This document shows, one piece after another, positions 1 through 5,810 of a DNA stretch of 8,961 bases. The stretch covers positions 1-8,961 of the forward strand of contig CAKZKB010000030.1 of assembly GCA_937121005.1 (NCBI GenBank). Direction: 5' to 3'. The stretch comes from an uncultured cyanobacterium. GTDB taxonomy: Bacteria; Cyanobacteriota; Cyanobacteriia; Cyanobacteriales; Geitlerinemataceae. Every line of letters begins with the position of its first letter. Position 1 is the stretch's first letter. The notes below the pieces were generated by a model that did not search any database, was not told the origin of the DNA, and saw only the letters and a list, made by a program, of their open reading frames with translations. Position numbers and translations under genes: made by a program.

Positions 1-96
1 GGATTTACAGGTTCAGTTGTACCTTGCCGAACAGGTCTTGTATCTACCCGGTACTCCAGAGTTCTTGTCTGGCGGGTAATAGTGCCGTACTCAGCT
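1..96 (-). ncRNA. Structured 5' leader (or small RNA) running off the left edge
   Basis: No protein-coding start is visible here, but the minus-strand transcript expected from the promoter at 103-111 would fold. The arms TACCCG (45-50) and CGGGTA (73-78) pair, and inside them CCAGA (56-60) pairs with TCTGG (68-72) around a 7-nt loop, leaving a 5-nt bulge (GTACT, 51-55). A second weak hairpin, ACCT/AGGT, lies near 20-36. The gene it leads into is outside the window. In many cyanobacteria crtE follows folD in the same direction, so a crtE leader is a guess; an independent small RNA is equally possible. I do not recognise a known riboswitch class. Confidence 0.35.
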
Positions 97-102
97 AATT
101 TA

Positions 103-111
103 AGTATAGCA
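103..111 (-). promoter_or_regulatory. Extended -10 promoter downstream of folD
   Basis: Read on the minus strand this is TGCTATACT, a TGn extended -10 with five of six matches to TATAAT. No good -35 is present: TTAGCG, 16 bp upstream, matches poorly, which is acceptable for an extended -10 promoter. The predicted start of transcription is near position 96. It lies between the hairpin after folD and the structured leader, so the next minus-strand gene probably has its own promoter. Confidence 0.4.
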
Positions 112-120
112 CATTGTTGC

Positions 121-172
121 CCGCCGCTAACTATCGATTCACCTGACGATAGAATCGTAGGATGCGCGGCGG
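121..172 (-). terminator. Nested hairpin directly after folD, possible terminator
   Basis: Two nested stems start seven bases past the folD stop codon. The outer arms CCGCCGC (121-127) and GCGGCGG (166-172) are a perfect 7-bp GC-only match. The inner arms CTATCG (131-136) and CGATAG (147-152) give 6 bp with a 10-nt loop; an alternative inner stem is ACGAT/ATCGT (146-158). There is no T-run after it on the minus strand, so a classical Rho-independent terminator is not proven. It could equally stabilise the 3' end of the folD mRNA. Confidence 0.4.
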
Positions 173-178
173 TTCTGC

Positions 179-1033
179 TCAACTCCGGCCAGAATTCATC
201 CGCTTCTCCCAACTCCACACGGTATTGTAAAGTAACATGGCCACCGTCATCGGCCCGACACCACCGGGAACCGGAGTAATAAAACTCGCCACCTCGCGCA
301 CGCCATCGAAATCCACATCGCCTACCAAGCGATCGCCCACCTTATTAATACCCACGTCAACAACCGTCGCCCCCGGTTTCACCATTTCCGCCGTCAGCAA
401 CCCCGGTTTCCCGGTAGCGGCGACGACAATATCCGCATTGCGAGTTACCGCAGCCAGATCCGCCGTCCGCGAATGGGCGATCGTCGGCGTAGCATTGGCA
501 TTCAGCAGCATCAACGCCAGAGGTTTGCCCACTAAAATACTGCGTCCGATGACAACTGCATTTTTGCCGGCCGGATCGATGTCGTACTCTTGCAGCAGGC
601 GCATGACTCCGGCGGGCGTGCAGCTTTGCAGCCCTTCCTCGTTGCGTACCAAGCGCCCCAAATTCGCCGGGTGCAGTCCGTCAGCATCTTTGTCGGGTCG
701 GATCCGGTGTAGCAAGGCGATCGCGTCTAAATGCGCCGGAAGGGGAAGCTGAACCAGGATCCCATCAACGCGATCGTCCTGGTTGAGTGCGTCGATCGCC
801 GTTTCCAGTTCCCCTTGAGTCGTTTCGGTGGGAAAATGACGGCCGAATGAGGCAATACCGACTTTTTGGCAGGCTTTTTCCTTGTTGCGAACGTAGACTG
901 CACTGGCGGGGTCGTCGCCTACCATCAATACCGCCAACCCCGGCGGGCGATCGGCTGGGGTTTCCAGGCGCGATCGCAGTTGGTTGCGGATGGTTTTAGC
1001 TAGGGCTTTTCCGTCTAAAATTTGATCGCTCAT
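179..1033 (-). CDS. folD: Bifunctional methylenetetrahydrofolate dehydrogenase / cyclohydrolase FolD
   Basis: FolD interconverts 5,10-methylene-, 5,10-methenyl- and 10-formyl-tetrahydrofolate in the cytoplasm, using NADP, and so feeds purine and formyl-Met-tRNA synthesis. Taken from Met at 1033 the protein has 284 residues, the normal family length. Catalytic residues fall where expected from E. coli FolD: Tyr47 and Lys51 (YVRNK), Gln95 (VQLPLP) and Asp118 (PDKDADG). The Rossmann motif VVIGRSILVGKPLA and the C-terminal signature TPVPGGVGPMT are intact. An ATG three codons upstream (1042) is in frame. I prefer 1033 because it matches E. coli spacing to the ILDG motif and because a -10-like TAGAAT (1054-1059, minus strand) would start transcription only about 5 nt from 1042. 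No clear Shine-Dalgarno is seen. It is divergent from the lipoprotein gene. The function is very secure. Confidence 0.97.
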   Translation of the reverse strand: MSDQILDGKALAKTIRNQLRSRLETPADRPPGLAVLMVGDDPASAVYVRNKEKACQKVGIASFGRHFPTETTQGELETAIDALNQDDRVDGILVQLPLPAHLDAIALLHRIRPDKDADGLHPANLGRLVRNEEGLQSCTPAGVMRLLQEYDIDPAGKNAVVIGRSILVGKPLALMLLNANATPTIAHSRTADLAAVTRNADIVVAATGKPGLLTAEMVKPGATVVDVGINKVGDRLVGDVDFDGVREVASFITPVPGGVGPMTVAMLLYNTVWSWEKRMNSGRS

Positions 1034-1071
1034 CGCACGCATGGGTAGTCCGCATTCTAGGTTACAACAAA

Positions 1072-1515
1072 ATGAAGCACGGATCGTTTGACTCTAACAC
1101 TATGGCTCCTCGCTGCGGGCGCAAACAACATTTGCTGCGGCTGAGTCTGGAGAGAATATTAATTTTAGGGGCGATCGGGACGATCGCGATCGCGGTTTTA
1201 TCCAGTTGCGGTGCGGTTCCCGGTTTCGAGATCGAAACCACTCCCATCGCTGACATTACCAGCGAGACCTCAACGGGCAACACCGTCTACGTGGGCGGTA
1301 CAATCGTGACGATTGCCCCCTTTCTCGAGGGCGGCGCGTATCAAGTTCAAGACGAAACCGGGGCAATTTGGGTGCGAACGGATTCTGAGTTGCCAGAAAT
1401 GGGAGCAACGGTTTTAATTAAAGGCGAGCTTGCTTATGAAACTGTCAACATGGGAAATCTCGACTTTGGGGAAGTGTACGTTATCGAGAAGGAGAAACTC
1501 GCATCCGATGGCTAA
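1072..1515 (+). CDS. Small lipoprotein with OB-fold-like domain
   Basis: This 147-residue protein has a basic N-terminus, a hydrophobic stretch (about residues 29-45) and a lipobox-like LSSC, so it is probably lipidated and anchored to a membrane facing the periplasm or thylakoid lumen. After a short linker, residues about 68-141 look like a five-stranded OB fold (VYVGGTIVTIAPF, AYQVQDETGAIWVRT, ATVLIKGELA), a pattern common in small cyanobacterial proteins of unknown role. An in-frame ATG at 1102 would give a tighter signal peptide (MAPRCGRKQHLLRL) and may be the true start; neither start has a convincing ribosome site. Its last 8 bp overlap the Nudix gene, so the two are probably translated together. 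The function is unknown: the fold could bind oligosaccharide, nucleic acid or a protein partner. Confidence 0.75.
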   Translation: MKHGSFDSNTMAPRCGRKQHLLRLSLERILILGAIGTIAIAVLSSCGAVPGFEIETTPIADITSETSTGNTVYVGGTIVTIAPFLEGGAYQVQDETGAIWVRTDSELPEMGATVLIKGELAYETVNMGNLDFGEVYVIEKEKLASDG

Positions 1516-1927
1516 AACAGAAGTTGCTCTGGCTATTTTACACCAAGGCGATCGCTTTTTGTTGCAACTGCGCGACAACATCCCCGGCATTGTCTATCCG
1601 GGCTATTGGGGCTTTTTTGGCGGTCATCTCGAACCCGGAGAAACCCCAGAAGTTGCCCTGCGCCGAGAGGTTTTAGAAGAGATCCGCTACAACATCTCTA
1701 GTTTTACCCCTTTCAAAAGCTACGAATACGACGACATCAAGCGGCATTTTTTCTCCGTACCCCTTGCTGTCAGTTTAGACAAGTTGGTACTCGAGGAAGG
1801 ATGGGATATGGATCTGTGGACACCGGAGGAGGTTCGACGGGGCGAAAAATACTCAGTCAAAGCGGGAGAAGTTCGCCCTTTGGGTACGCCGCACCAGCAG
1901 GTTTTGCTCGAGTTTATCCGTTCCTAG
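1508..1927 (+). CDS. Nudix hydrolase
   Basis: A 139-residue protein with a single Nudix domain, predicted to hydrolyse a nucleoside diphosphate linked to another group, with Mg2+ held by the box glutamates. The box spans residues 39-61: Gly39, Glu45, Arg53-Glu54, Glu57-Glu58 are all present, but the usual Gly near the end is Arg60 (EEIRY). This substitution leaves the metal ligands intact, so activity is likely; the substrate cannot be read from sequence. The start at 1508 (MAKTEVALAIL) removes a long out-of-family extension. A GGAG at 1491-1494 lies 13 nt upstream, slightly far, and the ATG sits inside the end of the lipoprotein gene, which suggests translational coupling. Its 3' end overlaps the convergent DUF1667 gene by 14 bp. 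Confidence 0.9.
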   Translation: MAKTEVALAILHQGDRFLLQLRDNIPGIVYPGYWGFFGGHLEPGETPEVALRREVLEEIRYNISSFTPFKSYEYDDIKRHFFSVPLAVSLDKLVLEEGWDMDLWTPEEVRRGEKYSVKAGEVRPLGTPHQQVLLEFIRS

Positions 1928-2339
1928 AAGAGGTAGTTTCATCGGCTGTTTTCATCGATCGCGAAGCAACGACATCAACCCCGGTATCGAATACGTTGGG
2001 TAAGACAATATCGCCGCGATCGATGGGTGCTTGCAAGCGCAGCGATCGCAGTTTTTGACACAGTTCGATCGTCTTGTCTTTAGGAATGGCAGCAGTGGTA
2101 CGCACGGGCAACCGCGCCCACAAACCGTTATTAATAGCGACTGTTGTTGTCACCATGCGCTGCGGTTCGGTATGCTCTTGTTTGGCATATTGTTCGCCGC
2201 GCCTGCAACTGAAACCGCGCACTTCGACAATTTCTTTGGCTTCGTTTTCTTCTACCTCCAAGCGGCAACCCATAGGGCAGCCAATACACAGGTAATTGCT
2301 GATTTCGGAGGCAGTAGACTCGTGAGTTTGTGTAGTCAT
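1914..2339 (-). CDS. DUF1667 four-cysteine protein of the GlpA/GlpB-like redox module
   Basis: A 141-residue cytoplasmic protein of the DUF1667 family. Near the N-terminus it carries Cys18-x2-Cys21-x3-Cys25 (CIGCPMGC) and a fourth Cys45 (GFSCRRG), a spacing that can hold an Fe-S cluster or zinc. The second half has the conserved LPVRTTAAIPK segment. In Firmicutes and Thermotoga this family sits directly after a GlpA-like and a GlpB-like flavoprotein, the order seen here, so an electron-transfer or assembly subunit for that complex is the best inference; its biochemical role is not established. The start chosen is MTTQTHES. The frame stays open upstream only because it reads through the 7-bp repeat (giving IVHCSLF-type residues), so longer versions are likely annotation artefacts. 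No Shine-Dalgarno is possible in the repeat. About 25 C-terminal residues (TADETTSSRNG and before) look unconserved. Confidence 0.85.
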   Translation of the reverse strand: MTTQTHESTASEISNYLCIGCPMGCRLEVEENEAKEIVEVRGFSCRRGEQYAKQEHTEPQRMVTTTVAINNGLWARLPVRTTAAIPKDKTIELCQKLRSLRLQAPIDRGDIVLPNVFDTGVDVVASRSMKTADETTSSRNG

Positions 2340-2345
2340 TTCAAC

Positions 2346-2394
2346 GAACAATGAGCAATGAACAATGAACAATGAACAATGAACAATGAGCAAT
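2346..2394. repeat. 7-bp tandem repeat (STRR), seven copies
   Basis: Seven uninterrupted 7-bp units on the plus strand, GAACAAT or GAGCAAT, in the order A-G-A-A-A-A-G at the third base. It is a short tandemly repeated repetitive sequence of the kind well known from filamentous cyanobacteria. It ends six bases before the DUF1667 start codon. The same repeat in the same orientation to the gene occurs at 5784-5804 before the Uma2 gene. Confidence 0.95.
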
Positions 2395-2440
2395 ATCTCG
2401 GGATGAAACCGGAGGTTTGTATCTACCGATATGCTCAGTT

Positions 2441-2456
2441 ATCGATAAGTATCGAT
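2441..2456. repeat. 16-bp dyad ATCGATA-AG-TATCGAT
   Basis: A perfect 7-bp inverted repeat with a 2-bp centre, about 100 bp upstream of the DUF1667 start. The gap is too short for an RNA hairpin of the full arms, so a DNA-binding site for a dimeric regulator is the more natural reading. No matching copy was found upstream of the GlpA-like gene, and it may be chance in an AT/GATC-rich stretch. Confidence 0.3.
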
Positions 2457-2490
2457 GTTTTTTGCGGGAAAAATGGGAGTGAGACGCTTC

Positions 2491-2565
2491 GTAGGGGCTA
2501 AGCATTCGCACAAGTTAACGAACGATTCTACCGATAACTAAACATGGTGAATGCTTCGCCCACCC
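2491..2565. repeat. Palindromic dispersed repeat with AAGCATTC arms
   Basis: The left arm, 2491-2509 (GTAGGGGCTAAGCATTCGC), and the right arm, 2546-2565, whose complement contains GGGCGAAGCATTCACC, form an imperfect inverted repeat around a roughly 36-bp centre. Arms of the type GGGCGAAGCATTC are a recurrent dispersed repeat in filamentous cyanobacterial genomes, from memory. It lies in the gap between the GlpB-like and DUF1667 genes, carries no ORF, and could form a hairpin in the operon transcript. Confidence 0.6.
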
Positions 2566-2614
2566 AGGTGTAACAGATTGTAGCACTGTAACCCCGTGAG
2601 GTTTTTTGGGACAC

Positions 2615-3883
2615 TTAAGAAGCAGTGGGAACGATGTCCACTTTCAAGGTATCGCCGTGAAACTCGTGTAAGAAACGAGGGCGAACTTTGAGGTTAACCA
2701 TTTCCGCCGGGAAAACGTAGCGCAATTTTTTCTCATACACTTCTCCTAAATTTAAAACGCTGGCTTCTAAGGGTTTGCGAACCCGCATATAAACGGTATG
2801 TTCGCGATCGCTCGAAATTGTATGAGGCACGCAATAGGCAACATTTTCCCCTGGAACCAAACGAATGTTATCCTCTGGCGGTTGTTGTTGCGTCGCATAT
2901 AAACCCGCATTGCGTCCAGCGAGTAAGGCTTCTTGGCTGACAAAATCAACTAAGTCGTGAATGTGTACCACATTTCCGCAGACGAAAACCCCATCCATTG
3001 ACGACTCCATTGTACTGCGGACGATCGGCCCTCGCGTCACCGGATCGATGCGTAAATTTAACTGTCGTGACAGTTCGTTTTCGGGAATTAAACCAATGGA
3101 AAGCAACAAGGTATCGCAGGGAATATCCCAACTGCGACTCATGTCTGGCGTAAAGGTTTCATCGACAGGGGCGACGGTGACTTTTTCTAAGCGATCGCTG
3201 CCGTGAATTTCGACAACCGTGGTAGACAAATGCAAGGGAATGTTATAATCGTGCAAGCACTGAACGATGTTGCGGTTTAAGCCATTGGCATGGGGCATAA
3301 TTTCAAACACCCCCGCTACTTCTAACCCTTCTAAAGTCAGTCGCCGCGCCATGATTAAACCAATGTCACCCGAACCGAGAATCACGGCTCGCTTGCCCGG
3401 TAAATAGCCTAACATATTGACGAACTTTTGCGCCAAACCTGCGGTTAAAACCCCAGAAGGACGACTTCCAGGCGTGCGAATGGCTCCCCGAGTTCGCTCG
3501 CGTGCGCCCATGGCTAAAACCACTGCTTTCGCCGAGACAATTTCCACGCCGCGATCGCTCGACATGAGTTTAACTCGCTTGTCTTTATCGATATCGAGAA
3601 CGTAGGTATCGGTGGCGAGATCGACTTCGGTTTCGAGTACCTTTTCTAAGAACCGTTGCGCGTATTCTGGCCCGGTGAGTTCTTCTTTGAAGTGTTGCAA
3701 ACCGAAACCGGGGTGAATGCACTGTAATAAAATTCCTCCAGCTTCTTTTTCGCGATCGACAATTAAAACGCGATCGGCCCCCATTTCTTTTGCACCTAAA
3801 GCCGCCGCCATTCCCGCCGGGCCACCACCCACGACAACGACATCGTATTCGGGTTTTAAATGTTGAGTTTCTGCGGTAATCAT
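2615..3883 (-). CDS. GlpB-like NAD(P)/FAD-dependent oxidoreductase
   Basis: A 422-residue flavoprotein with a two-dinucleotide fold. The FAD-binding GGGPAG is at residues 19-24 with the acidic strand end at Asp43. A second dinucleotide motif, GSGDIG, is at 170-175, and the second FAD signature GVFVCGNVVHIHD is at about 298-310. It has no CxxC redox pair, so it is not a disulfide reductase; a conserved-looking Cys55 sits in LLQCIHPGFG. The family (pyridine nucleotide-disulfide oxidoreductase superfamily) includes partners of GlpA-like dehydrogenases and the large subunits of opine or cyanide oxidases. The likely role is to pass electrons from the GlpA-like subunit to NAD(P) or a quinone. The last 80 residues are a C-terminal beta-rich extension typical of the family. 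AGGGA, 9 nt before the ATG, is a fair ribosome site. It lies 62 bp after the GlpA-like gene and almost certainly shares its transcript. Confidence 0.9.
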   Translation of the reverse strand: MITAETQHLKPEYDVVVVGGGPAGMAAALGAKEMGADRVLIVDREKEAGGILLQCIHPGFGLQHFKEELTGPEYAQRFLEKVLETEVDLATDTYVLDIDKDKRVKLMSSDRGVEIVSAKAVVLAMGARERTRGAIRTPGSRPSGVLTAGLAQKFVNMLGYLPGKRAVILGSGDIGLIMARRLTLEGLEVAGVFEIMPHANGLNRNIVQCLHDYNIPLHLSTTVVEIHGSDRLEKVTVAPVDETFTPDMSRSWDIPCDTLLLSIGLIPENELSRQLNLRIDPVTRGPIVRSTMESSMDGVFVCGNVVHIHDLVDFVSQEALLAGRNAGLYATQQQPPEDNIRLVPGENVAYCVPHTISSDREHTVYMRVRKPLEASVLNLGEVYEKKLRYVFPAEMVNLKVRPRFLHEFHGDTLKVDIVPTAS

Positions 3884-3913
3884 TTGATGTCTTCCCTAGC
3901 TAGTGGTTGCAGT

Positions 3914-3940
3914 GGTTGGGGTTCATTCTTCAACCCAACC
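3914..3940. repeat. Intergenic hairpin between the two flavoprotein genes
   Basis: GGTTGGG (3914-3920) and CCCAACC (3934-3940) form a perfect 7-bp stem with a 13-nt loop that can be extended by two pairs past a bulge. It lies in the 62-bp spacer of an operon and lacks a T-run on either strand, so mRNA processing or stability control fits better than termination. Confidence 0.45.
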
Positions 3941-3945
3941 TACAA

Positions 3946-5394
3946 CTATGTCGCCGTTAATTCGGTTCGAGGTTTAACCACCCAAGACTCGCCGCCGCGT
4001 TTGGTAATTTCGGGAATGGGAACGTCCATTTTTCGCGATAGTAATTCCATGCAGCGAGAGGTACAAAAACCGCCCTGACAGCGACCCATTCCGGCCCGCG
4101 TCCGAAATTTTATGCCGTCGAGGGTTTTCGCACCGCGATCGATCGCGTCGAGAATTTCCCCTTCGGTAATTAACTCGCAGCGACAGACAATTTGCCCGTA
4201 ACTGGGATTTTGGCGCGCCAGTTCGATTTGCTTTTCGGTTGGCAACGAGGCAAAATGGATGGGTTTGGGAACCGCAGGCTCGAAGTCATCTTTAAGGGAC
4301 ATCGACAGTCCTTCGTCGCGGATAATGTCGGCAACTAAAGTCGCGATCGCCGGGGCAGCAGTGAGTCCGGGGGACTGAATTCCCGCCACGTTAATAAAGC
4401 CTTTTTTGCTGGTCGTTCCGATGATAAAATCTTCACCATCGGCGACGGCTCGCAGTCCGGCAAATTCGGCAATACAGTCGCGGGCGCTAATACCGGGAAC
4501 GACATTTCGCACAAAGTCAAATACTTGTTGACCTCCAGCACTGCTGGTGGCTAAATTGTATTTATCTTCCACCATTTCGGCGGTCGGCCCGACCATTAGC
4601 GTGCCGTCGAAAGTGGGAATCACCAAAATGCCTTTAGAAACGGGAGTCGGACAAGGGAAAATGACCCGTTTAACCAGACCGCACAAGCGCTTGTCGAGCA
4701 GGTATTCTTCCCCCTTGCGGGCGTGAATGCTAAAGGTGCGAACTCCGGCGAGTTCGGCAATGCGATCGGCGAAAACACCAGCCGCATTGATGACAAAGCG
4801 GGTGCGATACTCTTTTTTGGGAGTCTGTAAGATCCAGGTGTTGTCCGGGCCTTCAGTAATACTTTGGACGGGACTGCTGACGAACAAATTTAAGCCGTTG
4901 AGGACAGCATTTTCGATCAGATTAAAGCAGGCTTCGTAGGGGTTGACAACTCCGGTGGTGGGGGCAAACAGAGCCGCGATCGCGTTTTCGCTGAGGCTCG
5001 GTTCTTCTTGTTGCAAGCGATCGCGATCCCACAGTTCTAAGCCGGGAACGCCTTTTTTTTCGCCCTGTTCTTTTAGGGCGTTTAAGGTGGGAAGTTGGTC
5101 TTCAGCTAGGGCGACTGTGAGTTCGCCAATACGACGAAAACCGAATCCGAGTTCGTCCGCTAGCGGATCCCAAAGTTGGTTTCCTTCCCACTCTAATTTG
5201 CCTTTTAAGCTATCGGGCGATCCGTGATGTCCACCATGAATGATACCGCTATTGGCTTTGCTAGTGCCGAAGCCAACTTCGATTTCTTTTTCGAGTAAGG
5301 CGACGTTTATCTGATAGCGAGAGAGTTCTCGGGCAATGGTACACCCGATCGCGCCTCCGCCAATAATAGTGACATCGTAAAGCACGATTTTCAC
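3946..5394 (-). CDS. GlpA-like FAD-dependent dehydrogenase with C-terminal BFD-type [2Fe-2S] domain
   Basis: A 482-residue DAO-family flavoprotein. The N-terminal FAD fold has GGGAIG at residues 12-17 and the ribose-binding Glu35; the family's GTSKANSGIIHGG follows at 43-55. Residues about 400-465 form a bacterioferritin-associated-ferredoxin-like domain with Cys404, Cys406 (CRC), Cys439 and Cys444 (CQGGFC), which should bind a [2Fe-2S] cluster. This layout matches the anaerobic-type glycerol-3-phosphate dehydrogenase large subunit (GlpA) and its many Firmicute and Thermotoga relatives. The substrate is probably glycerol-3-phosphate, but 2-hydroxy acids or amino acids are used by other members of the superfamily. 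Start: GTG at 5394; a second in-frame GTG at 5385 is possible, and no Shine-Dalgarno is seen. Two HIP1 sites lie side by side just upstream (5411-5428). A weak -10 (TACACT, 5439-5444 minus strand) may start the three-gene transcript. No glpK or glpC is present in the window. Confidence 0.9.
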   Translation of the reverse strand: MKIVLYDVTIIGGGAIGCTIARELSRYQINVALLEKEIEVGFGTSKANSGIIHGGHHGSPDSLKGKLEWEGNQLWDPLADELGFGFRRIGELTVALAEDQLPTLNALKEQGEKKGVPGLELWDRDRLQQEEPSLSENAIAALFAPTTGVVNPYEACFNLIENAVLNGLNLFVSSPVQSITEGPDNTWILQTPKKEYRTRFVINAAGVFADRIAELAGVRTFSIHARKGEEYLLDKRLCGLVKRVIFPCPTPVSKGILVIPTFDGTLMVGPTAEMVEDKYNLATSSAGGQQVFDFVRNVVPGISARDCIAEFAGLRAVADGEDFIIGTTSKKGFINVAGIQSPGLTAAPAIATLVADIIRDEGLSMSLKDDFEPAVPKPIHFASLPTEKQIELARQNPSYGQIVCRCELITEGEILDAIDRGAKTLDGIKFRTRAGMGRCQGGFCTSRCMELLSRKMDVPIPEITKRGGESWVVKPRTELTAT

Positions 5395-5630
5395 CGTTCG
5401 TTCGACTAGAGCGATCGCACGCGATCGCCTCTGGTTCTAGTGTAAAAGAAAACTTCCAGTTATGGGAGGAAACTACACGATCTCTTAACACGGCGATCGA
5501 ATTTTACAGAGGGGATAGGAACGCGATCGCCCTCCCTACCATGGCTTGACCGACTTGAGAACTCGGTGTTAAGTTTTGATAAGTAAGCCTGCAAGCTAAG
5601 CAACCTTTTTGTTTTTTAAATAAGAAAATG
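5395..5630. other. Divergent intergenic region, no gene seen
   Basis: This is part of the 416-bp gap between the divergent GlpA-like and Uma2 genes. I see no credible ORF. It holds two HIP1 octamers separated by two bases (5411-5418 and 5421-5428), a third at about 5523, the possible minus-strand -10 TACACT at 5439-5444, and an imperfect 12-bp palindrome (AGCCTGCAAGCT) near 5587. Confidence 0.6.
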
Positions 5631-5658
5631 TTGTATTTCCATCTTTATGATGTAAAAT
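5631..5658 (+). promoter_or_regulatory. Sigma-70-type promoter for the Uma2 gene
   Basis: TTGTAT (5631-5636) and TAAAAT (5653-5658) are separated by 16 bp, with TG directly before the -10. They match the consensus at four and five of six positions. Transcription would begin near 5665, giving an untranslated leader of about 145 nt. That leader contains an 8-bp inverted repeat (CCGTATCT 5674-5681, AGATACGG 5732-5739), a GGAAAT-CT-ATTTCC dyad (5739-5752) and the 7-bp repeat before the start codon. Confidence 0.5.
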
Positions 5659-5783
5659 AGAAGGATCGAAGCTCCGTATCTTGACACTTTTCCGATCTCC
5701 TAACACTGAGAATCGTGCAAATACAAGACCTAGATACGGGAAATCTATTTCCGACTCTAAGACTCCGGCTGAGCGCCAGAGGT

Positions 5784-5804
5784 ATTGTTCATTGCTCATT
5801 GCTC
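5784..5804. repeat. 7-bp tandem repeat (STRR), three copies, before Uma2
   Basis: Three units, ATTGTTC then ATTGCTC twice, followed by ATTGAA and the ATG. It is the reverse complement, on this strand, of the repeat at 2346-2394, so relative to the gene it has the same orientation, register and boundary as at the DUF1667 gene. Confidence 0.9.
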
Positions 5805-5810
5805 ATTGAA

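Noticed and set aside
1..178. Possible tRNA or known structured RNA at the left edge
   Set aside because: No T-loop or anticodon arm could be placed, and the stem pattern matched no SRP, tmRNA, RNase P or glutamine-riboswitch core that I know.
237..752. Long plus-strand open frame across folD
   Set aside because: It is fully antisense to a clear FolD, its translation is rich in Ser, Thr and Pro with no domain, and it is explained by the GC-biased codons of the real gene.
2346..2394. Regular repeats that could suggest a CRISPR array
   Set aside because: Units are 7 bp with no spacers, so it is an STRR; no cas operon is present (the Cas4-like cysteines belong to a TM0106-like nuclease).
2590..2607. 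AACC...GGTT followed by six T on the plus strand, a terminator-like signal
   Set aside because: The stem is only 4 bp and no plus-strand gene ends nearby. On the minus strand, where the operon is transcribed, there is no T-run.
5411..5428. Tandem GCGATCGC sites as a possible operator for the GlpA-like gene
   Set aside because: HIP1 octamers are scattered throughout the window, inside genes and spacers alike, so their presence here is not specific evidence of regulation.
5715..5810. N-terminal extension of Uma2 from a GTG start
   Set aside because: It translates leader and repeat sequence, has no family similarity, and the Uma2 domain begins normally after ATG 5811.
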